This document shows, piece by piece, positions 1-8,763 of a stretch of DNA of 64,000 nt. This DNA comes from Pyronema omphalodes. Lineage: Eukaryota; Ascomycota; Pezizomycetes; Pezizales; Pyronemataceae. The translations under genes and the position numbers were made by a program. Position 1 is the stretch's first letter, and the number at the start of each line of letters is the position of its first letter. Below the pieces are notes generated by a model. The model was not told where the DNA came from, did not search any database, and was given only the letters and a program-made list of their open reading frames with translations. Location of the stretch: NCBI GenBank assembly GCA_024516155.1, contig JAJJXM010000063.1, positions 62,001 to 126,000 on the forward strand, in the 5' to 3' direction.

Positions 1-314
1 CACTATTGGTATTCGTTGGGTGGGACGCCGGGCGAGACGGCGTGGAGCTGGAACGACTGGGGACCGAAGAAACGTGCCGCTTTGTGGTGTTTGAATGAGC
101 TCGAATTCTGTAATCTAGCTTCATACAAAGATCCACAAATTTGGTGAAGTTCTGAGGTTCTTCGGCTTGGTAAACAAGACTGGTCTGAAGGTCTCGTTCG
201 TATTCTTTTACGGCGTTACGGACCAATTTGATCTTCGTAGGGTCCTGTTCGACCTCTAACCTTTCGGCTTCGTTGAGGTACAGGGCCACGACGACCTTGT
301 TGTTTTGGTCCATT
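1..314 (-). pseudogene. gag: G1 gag fragment with a 576-bp in-frame deletion
   Basis: The ATG is at 314 and the first residues match the intact G1 gag (start 47645). At 191-196 (GTCTCG) the sequence jumps: bases equivalent to 46953-47528 of the intact copy are missing, and GTCTCG occurs at both breakpoints. The lost 576 nt are 192 codons, so the frame stays open. The deletion removes the coiled-coil and much of the capsid-like region, so this copy probably cannot form particles alone. The zinc-knuckle end is outside the window. Confidence 0.85.
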
Positions 315-556
315 TCGAGGGATTAACGGAGGTGCCAGATGTTGGTTTCGTCGTTATATTGAATTCGAGTTGCTGCGTATTCGTTTCCGAGTTGTCGAGC
401 AATTTCGATTTCGTCCAGGACGACGGGGTTTTCGAGGGAACGGAAGATCGGTAATAGATTGATGAATTCGTAGAACCAGAGGTTGTGAAGCATGTAAAGC
501 TTGTTGTAATCGAGAGTTGACGGTAGAGCCGGCAGGTCTTGATTACACAGTTATGT

Positions 557-1696
557 TGTAACGGCGAACAAGGGAGAGATAGCTGACGGAGAACCTGAGG
601 GCTCTTCTCAATTATCCACTCTTGAGTTCAATGGATATATCCTTATAATAACTTCAACGTTAGAAATTCTTAAGCTGTGTCTAGCATCAACTTAAAGACT
701 TTCTGTGTTTAGAAGTTAAGGAAATAAACAAAGATTTCAAGGGACAAAGAGATCCAAAGACGGGGACGAGAACGAGGACGTAAACAAAGATTTTCGACAA
801 AGTATTTGAATTTGTAAATAAACAAATAACTGTGTAAGGAGAAAAGAAAAACAAAATAAACAAACAAAGAAACAATCCTCTTATATACAATTTTTCCTCC
901 TTACACGCCGAGCCACTACTTGCAGAATTTTCCCGAAAAATAACTAAGTAAACAACGCGGTCGCGGTTGCGCGTTCTAGACGCGCTAACGCGTTCGTACC
1001 AAATTAGCGTGTTTGCGTGCACAGCCTCGTCGCGCGCTCGTTAGCGTATCTCGCGTGCGCGATAGCGTAACTCGCGTGCGCGGTAGCGTGCTTCGCGTGC
1101 GCGCTAGCGTAACCCTAAGCGTAGTCACGCGCGCGCTTCCGTAACCCTAATCGTGCGCGTGCGTCCGTAACCCTAACCCTAGCTGTGCGCGTACGGTCAC
1201 AAACCTAACCCTAGTTTGTGTGCGTGCGGGTGCAACCCTAACCCTAGTCACGTGAAACCAGATCAGCTGCGATTGGAAAGATGGTGCAATACTGATAAGG
1301 TCACATGACTAGATCTTATCTTATCGATGGGATGATCGTGCCCTAGCCCTAGTCACGTGTGCGCACATTAGTAGACCAGTGCGCGTGCATACTGATCTAC
1401 TATTGATTAGAACACGTGACCGATCTTATCTAATCGGATAAGATGATCGGTAGACCGTAGGTATGGAATTTCCGAAAAGGGATCCGAGCTGACCCCTAAC
1501 CCTGGGGATAAGTCACGTGACCTTTTTGACAATTTGGGAATTGAGCGCAACCCTAACCCAGGCGAGTGACGAGTGATGATCGAAGACCGGAGGATAATAG
1601 AAATAAATAAACAAACGAGTGCTGGATAATGAAGCGAATGATAATAGGTGAATGAATGACGAGGAGGGGGAAGGTAATAATTCTCGAGCCGTGACA
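557..1696 (-). repeat. G1 long terminal repeat (5' LTR of the left copy)
   Basis: 1140 bp, beginning TGTAACGG and ending CCGTGACA on the plus strand; both ends match the LTRs at 41632-42771 and 47889-49028. It contains a CG-rich block (about 960-1140), several CCCTAA motifs (1105-1250) and CACGTG boxes. Open frames inside it (for example 687-1022) recur in every LTR copy and are not taken as genes. Confidence 0.95.
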
Positions 1697-1886
1697 AGAC
1701 GACGCTTGACGAACAAAAGCACAACGAGACTTGGGGGTCTACAACCCCACACCCTAACGACAAGCTCTGGGGCATACCCAGTGAGAGCCTGGCCTGACAC
1801 CCGGGTTTCTTAATTTTGTATTTACTGTAGATTCCGCCATAACCTTACGGTTGGATGCGTGTATGAGTTAATAAATAAATAAATAA
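1697..1886 (+). mobile_element. GNL-a, 3' end only
   Basis: The sequence starts within the GNL 3' UTR right after the G1 LTR and runs through the AACC-TTAC-GGTT stem-loop into a TAAA-repeat tail. No coding sequence is left. The base after the tail is the interior of the GNL-b reading frame, so GNL-a sits inside GNL-b; its 5' part should lie left of the window. Confidence 0.8.
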
Positions 1887-3046
1887 CGGCCTCTTCCTCA
1901 GCGATGGAAGAGATGACTATGCAACTGTCCGTCGTCCAACATGACATTCAGGATGTCCTGGACGCTGTCCGCAACCCTCCTGGCAAGAAAAAGCGAAGGG
2001 GAAGCGACCAGAACACCGAACCCACCTCACCAACGACCAGAGCACCGGTCAACAACAAACCGAGAGCTGCATCACCGGTGCGAAGCCTGATGCACTCGAA
2101 ACATGCGACTACCGCCGCCCAGGACAAGCTTGATGCCCTCAAGCCTATGTCCCCCCTACCTCTCCTCGCGATCACGTCAACCGATGCGACACCGGAACCT
2201 CACCCTGACAGTTCATCTGCTCAGGACACACCTCTACCCGACGCCCCAAGCACTGCCCCTGCTGAGACGAACGGATGGAAGACTGTGGAGGCGAAGGCTA
2301 CGCAGAAGAAAAAGATGAAAGCGCAGGAGACGAGACCTACGGCAGCGACACCCAGCAAGACCCCTACAACGAAGAATGGTGGAAGGGGAAAGAATACCCA
2401 CCAACCCAGACAGACAACCCCCTCCGCAAAGAAGACTTGGGCAGAAGTCGTCAAGAGCGGAGGCATCAACGTCCAGATTGTGCTTGGGAATGGCAATCTT
2501 GGACTTACAACACCACCGACAAGAAGGGGAGAGAGGCGAGGCGGGGCAGCGAGAAGGCTGAGGAAGAAGGAGGGAGAAGGGGAGAGAGGGGAGGAGAAGA
2601 GGGACAGGGCGGGCCCGGGTGTTTCAAAGGGCAAAGAGTCAGGAGACACCGGCGGAGGAGTTGAGAGAGGGGAGGAGAGTGGGGGCGTAGGTGGCCCGGC
2701 GGCTGTTTAACTTTGCTTTGGTTTTGTTTTTGCTTTGTGGGGGAAATAAAGGCGGAAAAATGGTTAAAAATGGGAGGGGAAGGGTGGAGGAAATGGGGGA
2801 ACGACCCGGCGAGGTGGCCTCCGAGCGTACAGGGCTCCTGGAACAGACGACGCTTGACGAACAAAGGCACAACGAGATTTGGGGGTCTACAACCCCACAC
2901 CCTAACGACAAGCTCTGGGGCATACCCAGTGAGAGCTCGGCCTGAGACCCGGGTTTCTTGATTTTGTATTTACTGTAGATTCCGCCATAACCTTACGGTT
3001 GGATGCGTGTATGAGTTAATAAATAAATAATAAATAAATAAAATAA
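1887..3046 (+). mobile_element. GNL-b, 3' half (type i 3' end)
   Basis: It contains the C-terminal half of the GNL ORF, the 3' UTR, the stem-loop and a TAAA tail. It starts abruptly in the coding region because GNL-a is inserted there. After the tail the sequence resumes inside the ORF of GNL-c. Confidence 0.85.
1889..2710 (+). CDS. GNL gag-like protein, C-terminal part (partial)
   Basis: The frame is open from the junction to a stop at 2710. An internal Met at 1904 is not the real start; complete copies start about 210 residues earlier. It holds a basic KKRR patch (K instead of R at one site), the GW-K-TV and TWAEVV-K-GG segments and an Arg/Gly/Glu-rich tail. It has no catalytic domain. It differs from GNL-d by only a few residues. 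The function is unknown; by position and composition it may be an RNA-binding, gag-like protein. Confidence 0.75.
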   Translation, partial: ASSSAMEEMTMQLSVVQHDIQDVLDAVRNPPGKKKRRGSDQNTEPTSPTTRAPVNNKPRAASPVRSLMHSKHATTAAQDKLDALKPMSPLPLLAITSTDATPEPHPDSSSAQDTPLPDAPSTAPAETNGWKTVEAKATQKKKMKAQETRPTAATPSKTPTTKNGGRGKNTHQPRQTTPSAKKTWAEVVKSGGINVQIVLGNGNLGLTTPPTRRGERRGGAARRLRKKEGEGERGEEKRDRAGPGVSKGKESGDTGGGVERGEESGGVGGPAAV

Positions 3047-3640
3047 GTATCTGCGATTAATGAGGCAGTCGCAGTTGATGACAACTATGTCACTCTAGAT
3101 CAAGTGTTTAGAGACAACTACGCTGAACTCACTAGAGCCAGCTTCCTGGGGATACAACAGATCCACCGGGACACACAGCAACGCTTCACTACCCTCGATG
3201 ACACCATACGCAACAACAACGATGCGATACACGGCAGATTCGACGTCATGATGACCAAATTTCACGATCAGCTCTTCGAAAACGCGACGCTGCGCAAAGC
3301 ATGCGACTCTACACAGGCAGAAACAGCAGCTCTCAAGGCTGCTGTGGACGCCCTGACGAAGAAAATCGACGAACAGCAACAAGTCATTTCGGCGCCCCCC
3401 TCACCGAACCTCACGGCCTCTTCCTCAGCGATGACAGAGATGACTATGCAACTGTCCGTCGTCCACCACGACATCCACCCCAGTAACGAGCACCGAAACC
3501 CCCGGTTTTCTCATCGGATTCGGATTCGCAGCACTCTATTACGTTATTCTCTGGATTTTCAGGGAATTCTACGTTGTTTTTGTTGACTTTTGTCGCAAAA
3601 TCAGAGTTTTCACGAGTTTTGGCTTACCCCACCTCACGAA

Positions 3641-5095
3641 ATGTCGCCAAAACAACGACAGAACAACGCCCGACGATCGAAACGGTCCGAAAACGCGTAC
3701 AATGTTCTAGCCGACCCTCCTCATGATGGATCCAATCCTACTTTTGATGGAGGAGATGGAATAGTTGATGAAGTTGATGGAAACTTCGCTGGAAAACCCT
3801 TCCAGAGCGTGGTCTTGGCAGGATCACCAGTTCCCTCGCCCTCAACACAGCAGCAACAGGCGACAACTGAACACAGCCGGTTCAGTCACTACCGTCGCTT
3901 GTGTGTATCTGCGATTAATGAGGCAGTCGCAGCTGATGACAACTATGTCACGCTGGATCAGCTGTTCCATGACAACTACGCCGAACTCACTGGAGCCAAC
4001 TTCCTGGGGATACAACAGATCCACCGGGACACACAGCGACGCTTCAATACACTCGAGGAATCCATACGCAACAACAACGATGCGATACACGGCAGATTCG
4101 ACGTCATGATGACGAGATTCAACGATCTGCTCTTCGAAAACGCGACGCTGCGCACAGCATACGACTCTACACAGGCAGAAACAGCAGCGCTCAAGGCTGC
4201 TGTGGACGCCCTGACGAAGAAAATCGAGGAACAGCAACAAGTCATTTCGGCGCCCCCCTCACCGAACCTCACGGCCTCTTCCTCAGCGATGGAAGAGATG
4301 ACTATGCAACCGTCCGTCGTCCAACATGACATTCAGGATGTCCTGGACGCTGTCCGCAACCCTCCCGGCAAGAGAAAGCGAAGGGGAAGCGACCAGAACA
4401 CCGAACCCACCTCACCAACGACCAGAGCACCGGTCAACCACAAACCGAGAGCTGCATCACCGGTGCGAAGCCTGATGCACTCGAAACATGCGACTACCGC
4501 CGCCCAGGACAAGCTTGATGCCCTCAAGCCTATGTCCCCCCTACCTCTCCTCGCGATCACGTCAACCGATGCGACACCGGAACGTCACCCTGACAGTTCA
4601 TCTGCTCAGGACACACCTCTACCCGACGCCCCAAGCACTGCCCCTGCTGAGACGAACGGATGGAAGACTGTGGAGGCGAAGGCTACGCAGAAGAAGAAGA
4701 TGAAAGCGCAGGAGACGAGACCTACGGCAGCAACACCCAGCAAGACCCCTACAACGAAGAATGGTGGAAGGGGAAAGAATACCCACCAACCCAGACAGAC
4801 AACCCCCTCCGCAAAGAAGACTTGGGCAGAAGTCGTCAAGAGCGGAGGCATCAACGTCCAGATTGTGCTTGGGAATGGCAATCTTGGACTTACAACACCA
4901 CCGACAAGAAGGGGAGAGAGGCGAGGCGGGGCAGCGAGAAGGCTGAGGAAGAAGGAGGGAGAAGGGGAGAGAGGGGAGGAGAAGAGGGGCAGGGCGGGCC
5001 CGGGTGTTTCAAAGGGCAAAGAGTCAGGAGACACCGGCGGAGGAGTTGAGAGAGGGGAGGAGAGTGGGGGCGTAGGGGGCCCGGCGGCTGTTTAA
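3641..5095 (+). CDS. GNL gag-like protein, subfamily A (484 aa)
   Basis: I place the start at ATG 3641: the frame is open from 3590, but the upstream residues have no ATG, and subfamily B starts at the same point (CACGAAATG or CGCGAAATG). Layout: Ser/Pro-rich N-terminus; helical, probably coiled-coil region at about residues 125-200 (ETAALKAAVDALTKKI); basic patch KRKRR near 244; Ser/Thr/Pro-rich linker; TWAEVVKSGGINVQIVLGNG at about 395-414; Arg/Gly/Glu-rich tail. I see no endonuclease, reverse transcriptase, protease or CCHC knuckle. The same 1455-nt length is found in GNL-p and in reassembled GNL-M, which argues for selection on the protein. An RNA-binding or particle-forming role is inference. 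Confidence 0.8.
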   Translation: MSPKQRQNNARRSKRSENAYNVLADPPHDGSNPTFDGGDGIVDEVDGNFAGKPFQSVVLAGSPVPSPSTQQQQATTEHSRFSHYRRLCVSAINEAVAADDNYVTLDQLFHDNYAELTGANFLGIQQIHRDTQRRFNTLEESIRNNNDAIHGRFDVMMTRFNDLLFENATLRTAYDSTQAETAALKAAVDALTKKIEEQQQVISAPPSPNLTASSSAMEEMTMQPSVVQHDIQDVLDAVRNPPGKRKRRGSDQNTEPTSPTTRAPVNHKPRAASPVRSLMHSKHATTAAQDKLDALKPMSPLPLLAITSTDATPERHPDSSSAQDTPLPDAPSTAPAETNGWKTVEAKATQKKKMKAQETRPTAATPSKTPTTKNGGRGKNTHQPRQTTPSAKKTWAEVVKSGGINVQIVLGNGNLGLTTPPTRRGERRGGAARRLRKKEGEGERGEEKRGRAGPGVSKGKESGDTGGGVERGEESGGVGGPAAV

Positions 5096-5367
5096 CTTTG
5101 CTTTGGTTTTGTTTTTGCTTTGTGGGGGAAATAAAGGCGGAAAAATGGTTAAAAATGGGAGGGGAAGGGTGGAGGAAATGGGGGAACGACCCGGCGAGGT
5201 GGCCTCCGAGCGTACAGGGCTCCTGGAACAGACGACGCTTGACGAACAAAAGCACAACGAGAGTTGGGGGTCTACAACCCCACACCCTAACGACAAGCTC
5301 TGGGGCATACCCAGTGAGAGCCTGGCCTAACACCCGGGTTTCTTAATTTTGTATTTACTGTAGATTC

Positions 5368-5392
5368 CGCCATAACCTTACGGTTGGATGCG
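5368..5392 (+). other. 3'-terminal stem-loop, type i (GNL-d)
   Basis: Lower stem CGC/GCG, internal loop CAT against GGAT, upper stem AACC/GGTT, loop TTAC. It lies about 10 nt before the TAAA tail. The same structure is present in GNL-a, b, f, G, H, K, o and p. It is probably the signal recognised by the LINE reverse transcriptase. Confidence 0.65.
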
Positions 5393-5867
5393 TGTATGAG
5401 TTAATAAATAAATAAATAAATAAACCACCACGACATCCAGGATGTCCTGGACGCTGTTCGCAACCCTCCTGGCAAGAGAAAGCGAAGGGGAAGCGACCAG
5501 AACACCGAACCCACCTCATCATCGACCAGAGTACCGGTCAACCACAAACCGAGAGCTGCATCACCGGTGCGAAGCCTGATGCACTCGAAACATGCGACTA
5601 CCGCCGCCCAGGACAAGCTTGATGCCCTCAAGCTTACGTCCCCCCTACCTCTCCTCGCCATCACGTCGACCGAAGCGACACCAGAACCTCACCCTGACAG
5701 TTCATCTGCTCAGGACACACCTCTACCCGACGCCCCAAGCACTGCCCCTGCTGAGACCAACGGATGGAAGACGGTGGAGGCGAAGGCTACACAGAAAAAG
5801 AAGATGAAAGCGAAGGAGACGACATCTACGGCAGCGATACCCAAACAGACCCCTACAACGAAGAATG

Positions 5868-5905
5868 TTGTTTGTTTGTTTATTCATTACTCGTATGCAA
5901 CCTTA
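5868..5905 (-). repeat. Antisense scrap of a type ii 3' end
   Basis: A TTTG repeat is followed by TTCATTAC and TGCAACC, the reverse complement of the tail and stem-loop arm of a type ii element. It sits where the GNL-c ORF breaks off. It is either a very 5'-truncated insertion on the minus strand or an inversion made during insertion of GNL-c. Confidence 0.5.
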
Positions 5906-6197
5906 TTGGGAGGACGACGGGAGTTCTCTTTTTCTTTTGTACGCGGAGGAAACAAAGGCGGTAAAATGGCTAAACATGGGACGGGGAAGGGAGGAGGAAA
6001 GGGAGGAGCCCGGCGAGGCGGCCTCTGTGCAAGCAGGGCACTTGGAACATCAGACGCGCTTGGACAAGAAACCCCCGTAGTATACAGTGGGGACAGACCC
6101 CACAACCACAACGATCAAGAGGAGGAGACTGGTAGAGATGGAGACTGGGTTTTTGCTTTTACATTTCTTTCTTCTTCTCTTTTGTATTTATCTGTCC

Positions 6198-6226
6198 CTT
6201 GTCATAACCTTCGGGTTGCAAACAAG
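6198..6226 (+). other. 3'-terminal stem-loop, type ii (GNL-c)
   Basis: Lower stem CTTGT/ACAAG, internal loop CAT against GCAA, upper stem AACC/GGTT, loop TTCG (a stable tetraloop closed by C-G). It is followed by TAATGAGAGAA and the CAAA tail. Confidence 0.65.
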
Positions 6227-6259
6227 TAATGAGAGAACAAACAAACAAACAAACAAACG

Positions 6260-7415
6260 TTCTGGGTTGGTGGGTGTTCTTTCCCCGTCCACCATTCTTT
6301 GTTGTAGGGGTCTTGCTGGGTGGCGCTGCCGTAGGTGTCGTCTCCTTCGCTTTCTGCTTCTTCCTCTGTGCAGCCTTCGCCTCCACAGTCTTCCATCCGT
6401 TCGTCTCAGCAGGGGCAGTGCTTGGGGCGTCGGGTAGAGGTGTGTCCTGAGCAGATGGACTGTCAGGGTGAGGTTCCGGTGTCGCATCGGTTGACGTGAT
6501 CGCGAGGAGAGGTAGGGGGGACATAGGCTTGAGGGCATCAAGCTTGTCCTGGGCGGCGGTAGTCGCATGTTTTGAGTGCATCAGGCTTCGCACCGGTGAT
6601 GCCGCTCTCGGTTTGTGGTTCACCGGTCTTCTGTTTGTCGGTGAGGTGGGTTCGGTGTTCTGGTCGCTTCCCCTTCGCTTTCTCTTGCCAGGAGGGTTGC
6701 GAACAGCGTCCAGGACATCCTGAATGTCATGTTGGACGACGGACAGTTGCATAGTCATCTCTTCCATCGCTGAGGAAGAGGCCGTGAGGTTCGGTGAGGG
6801 GGGCGCCGAAATGACTTGTTGCTGTTCGTCGATTTTCCTCGTCAGGGCGTCCACAGCAGCCTTGAGAGCTGCTGTTTCTGCCTGTGTAGAGTCGTAGGCT
6901 GCGCGCAGCTTCGTGTTTTCGCCCATCAGAATGTTGAATTTCGTCATCATGACGTCGAATCTGAGGCGCATCTCATCGCTGTTGTTGCGTATGGTGTCAT
7001 CGAGGGTATTGAAGCGACGCTGTGTGTCCTGGTGGATCTGTTGTATCCCCAGGAAGCTGGCTCCAGTGAGTCCGGCGTAGTTGTCTATAAACAGTTGATC
7101 TAGGGTGACATAGTTGTCGTCAACTGCGACTGCCTTATTAATTGCAGATACCATCATGCGACGGTAGTCACTAAACCGGCTGTGTTCAGTTTTCGCCTGT
7201 TGCTGCGATGTTGAAGCCGAAGGAACTGGTGATCGTGCCAAGACCACGCTCTGGAAGGGCTTTCCAGCGAAGTTTCCATCAACTTCATCAACTTTTCCAT
7301 CTCTTCCATCCAGAGTAGGAGTAGATCCATCATGAGGAAGGTCGGCTAGAACATTGTACGCGTTTTCGGACCGTTTCGATCGTCGGGCGTTGTTCTGTCG
7401 TTGTTTTGGCGACAT
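6260..7415 (-). CDS. GNL gag-like protein, subfamily A (partial, N-terminal ~385 aa)
   Basis: Start ATG at 7415, equivalent to 3641 in GNL-d. The frame is open through the coiled-coil region, the KRKRR patch and GW-K-TV, up to the GNL-c junction; residues read beyond that come from the GNL-c tail. It differs from GNL-d at many positions in the N-terminal half (for example SDEMRLRFDVMMTKFNILMG), so it is a separate sublineage. Confidence 0.75.
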
Positions 7416-7613
7416 TTCGTGAGGTGGGGTAAGCCAAAACTCGTGAAAACTCTGATTTTGCGACAAAAGTCAACAAAAACAACGTAGAATTCCCTGAAAA
7501 TTCTGAGAATAACGTAATAGAGTGCTGCGAATCCGAATCCGATGAGAAAACCGGGGGTTTCGGTGCTCGTTGTTGAGAATGCAGGGGGGGGGGTCGCCGT
7601 TGCCGTGTGGTGT
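6260..7613 (-). mobile_element. GNL-e, 5' part
   Basis: The 5' end is at about 7613 (ACACCACACGG on the minus strand, poly-C tract, then the GNL leader). The element runs leftwards to 6260, where GNL-c is inserted. Its 3' half should lie left of the window. To the right of its 5' end is the 3' UTR of GNL-f, which it interrupts. Confidence 0.8.
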
Positions 7614-7896
7614 TTGTTCTTTTAAAAATGGGAGGGGAAGGGTGGAGGAAATGGGGGAACGACCCGGCGAGGTGGCCTCCGAGCGTACAGGGCTCTGGAA
7701 CAGACGACGCTTGACGAACAAAGGCACAACGAGATTTGGGGGTCTACAACCCCACACCCTAACGACAAGCTCTGGGGCATACCCAGTGAGAGCTCGGCCT
7801 GACACCCGGGTTTCTTAATTTTGTATTTACTGTAGATTCCGCCATAACCTTACGGTTGGATGTGTGTATGAGTTAATAAATAAATAAATAAATAAA
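7614..7896 (+). mobile_element. GNL-f, 3' end only
   Basis: 3' UTR (from TTAAAAATGGGAGG), stem-loop and TAAA tail; a single-base loss gives CTCTGG for CTCCTGG. The tail abuts the interior of TL-A ORF2, so GNL-f is inserted in TL-A. Its 5' part is expected left of the window, beyond GNL-e. Confidence 0.75.
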
Positions 7897-8763
7897 CGCA
7901 TCGAGGTTGTCTGTGGTAGGGTGGTTGCGGTATTGTGTCCATGATGGTGTGAGGGCTAAGCACGAGGCACGGAGGGTTTCGGCGAAGAGCTCCCAATCCG
8001 TCTTTTTCCAGTTCAGTCGGTTTGTTGGGGGGGTTGTTTCAGCGTCTGGGTGGGTTGTGTGCACTTCGAAACGTATGACTTCATGGTCAGATCCCGTAGC
8101 GTTGTCGTCGTCAATTGCCCAGTTGATTGTTTCCTCTGCCATGTGGGGCGATGCTAGGGTCAGGTCGAGGACGGAAGAACTGCGGCCTTGGTTGTAGTAG
8201 TAGGTGGGAATGTCAGGGACGGACACGAGGGTCCAGTCTCGTTGTTCAATGAGGTCAACTATTTCGGTGGCGCGGGTGGGGGAACGTGTGGAGGAGTTCC
8301 ACAGGGCATGGTGAGCGTTGAGGTCACCTGTGATGATGCACCTGCGGGGGAGGGGGAGGGGGGTGAGGGCTCTCGGGATGGTATAAATATTGCTTTCGGG
8401 GTGTTTTTCGTTGTACATATTAAGAAGAAAGAAAGAAGGAATTGAGTCGGTGCCTACCTCAAGGACCTGGAGGTCAGGATCCGCGCATATATCGGTGCAC
8501 TGAGAAACCCTGAGGTATGGGTTTGTCCTGGTCACATAGGCGGCTGTTCTGTTGGTGGTTCTATCCCCACGCGGTGGCAAGACCAGTGTGTACGATGGGT
8601 GTGTGGTGGCGTATGTTATGTCGGTAATGTGAATTTCTTGTATTAGGATTATGTCGGCTGTGTTGTGTGCGCTATTCAGCAGCGCATCAAGTGCTGTTCG
8701 TTGTCGGTTCACGTTGTGGGAGACGATCCGTATGGTTGCTGCCAGTCTGTTGTAGCTAGACAT
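7897..8763 (-). CDS. TL-A ORF2, apurinic-type endonuclease domain (partial)
   Basis: The ATG at 8763 overlaps the ORF1 stop in ATGTCTAG. The roughly 290 residues are an exonuclease/endonuclease/phosphatase domain: QEIHITD carries the catalytic Glu, GDLNAHH the Asp/Asn pair, SDHEVIRF the terminal Asp-His. This domain nicks target DNA to prime reverse transcription in non-LTR elements. The RT, RNase H and C-terminal finger are lost at the GNL-f junction. Confidence 0.85.

Larger units (their letters stand above)
1..1696 (-). mobile_element. Ty3/gypsy family G1, 5' end of a copy leaving the window
   Basis: The element reads leftwards: LTR at 557-1696, untranslated leader at 315-556, then the start of gag. 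It is nearly identical to the complete G1 copy at 41632-49028. To the right of the LTR the sequence resumes in the middle of a GNL 3' UTR, so this copy is inserted in GNL-a. Its pol and second LTR must lie left of position 1, so its target-site duplication cannot be checked here. Confidence 0.9.
3478..5424 (+). mobile_element. GNL-d, nearly full-length element
   Basis: 1947 bp between 15-bp target-site duplications. It lacks about 40 bp of the usual 5' end (the ACACGGCAACGG motif) and starts CCCCAGTAACGAGCACC. It has one ORF (3641-5095), a type i 3' UTR, the stem-loop at 5368-5392 and a TAAA tail. The variable-length duplication, ragged 5' end and simple-repeat tail are the marks of target-primed reverse transcription by a LINE enzyme. 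Confidence 0.9.
3047..5872 (+). pseudogene. GNL-c gag-like ORF, broken
   Basis: The pieces at 3047-3477 and 5440-5867 are in the same frame once GNL-d and one copy of the 15-bp duplication are discounted (offset 1962 nt). They cover the coiled-coil region, the basic patch and the GW-K-TV segment. The frame then runs at 5868 into a short antisense piece and the usual C-terminal TWAEVV segment is missing. The N-terminus is outside the window. Confidence 0.75.
3047..6259 (+). mobile_element. GNL-c, split by GNL-d (type ii 3' end)
   Basis: The segments are 3047-3477 and 5440-6259. GNL-d lies between them, flanked by a 15-bp duplication CCACCACGACATCCA (3463-3477 and 5425-5439). The 3' UTR is of the LINE-like type ii, with the AACC-TTCG-GGTT stem-loop (6198-6226) and a CAAA tail ending at 6259. 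After the tail the interior of minus-strand GNL-e begins, so GNL-c is inserted in GNL-e. Confidence 0.85.

Noticed and set aside
687..1022. 111-codon ORF in each G1 LTR
   Set aside because: Only in LTRs, antisense-like low-complexity hydrophobic translation; no family resemblance.
1105..1260. CCCTAA runs as a chromosome end or interstitial telomere
   Set aside because: They recur at the same place in all three G1 LTRs and are interspersed with unique bases; they belong to the element.
2275..2664. Second overlapping ORF (about 129 codons) in the GNL coding region
   Set aside because: It recurs only because the nucleotide sequence does. The main frame is the one retained with constant length in A and B, while the other starts and breaks at different points in B.
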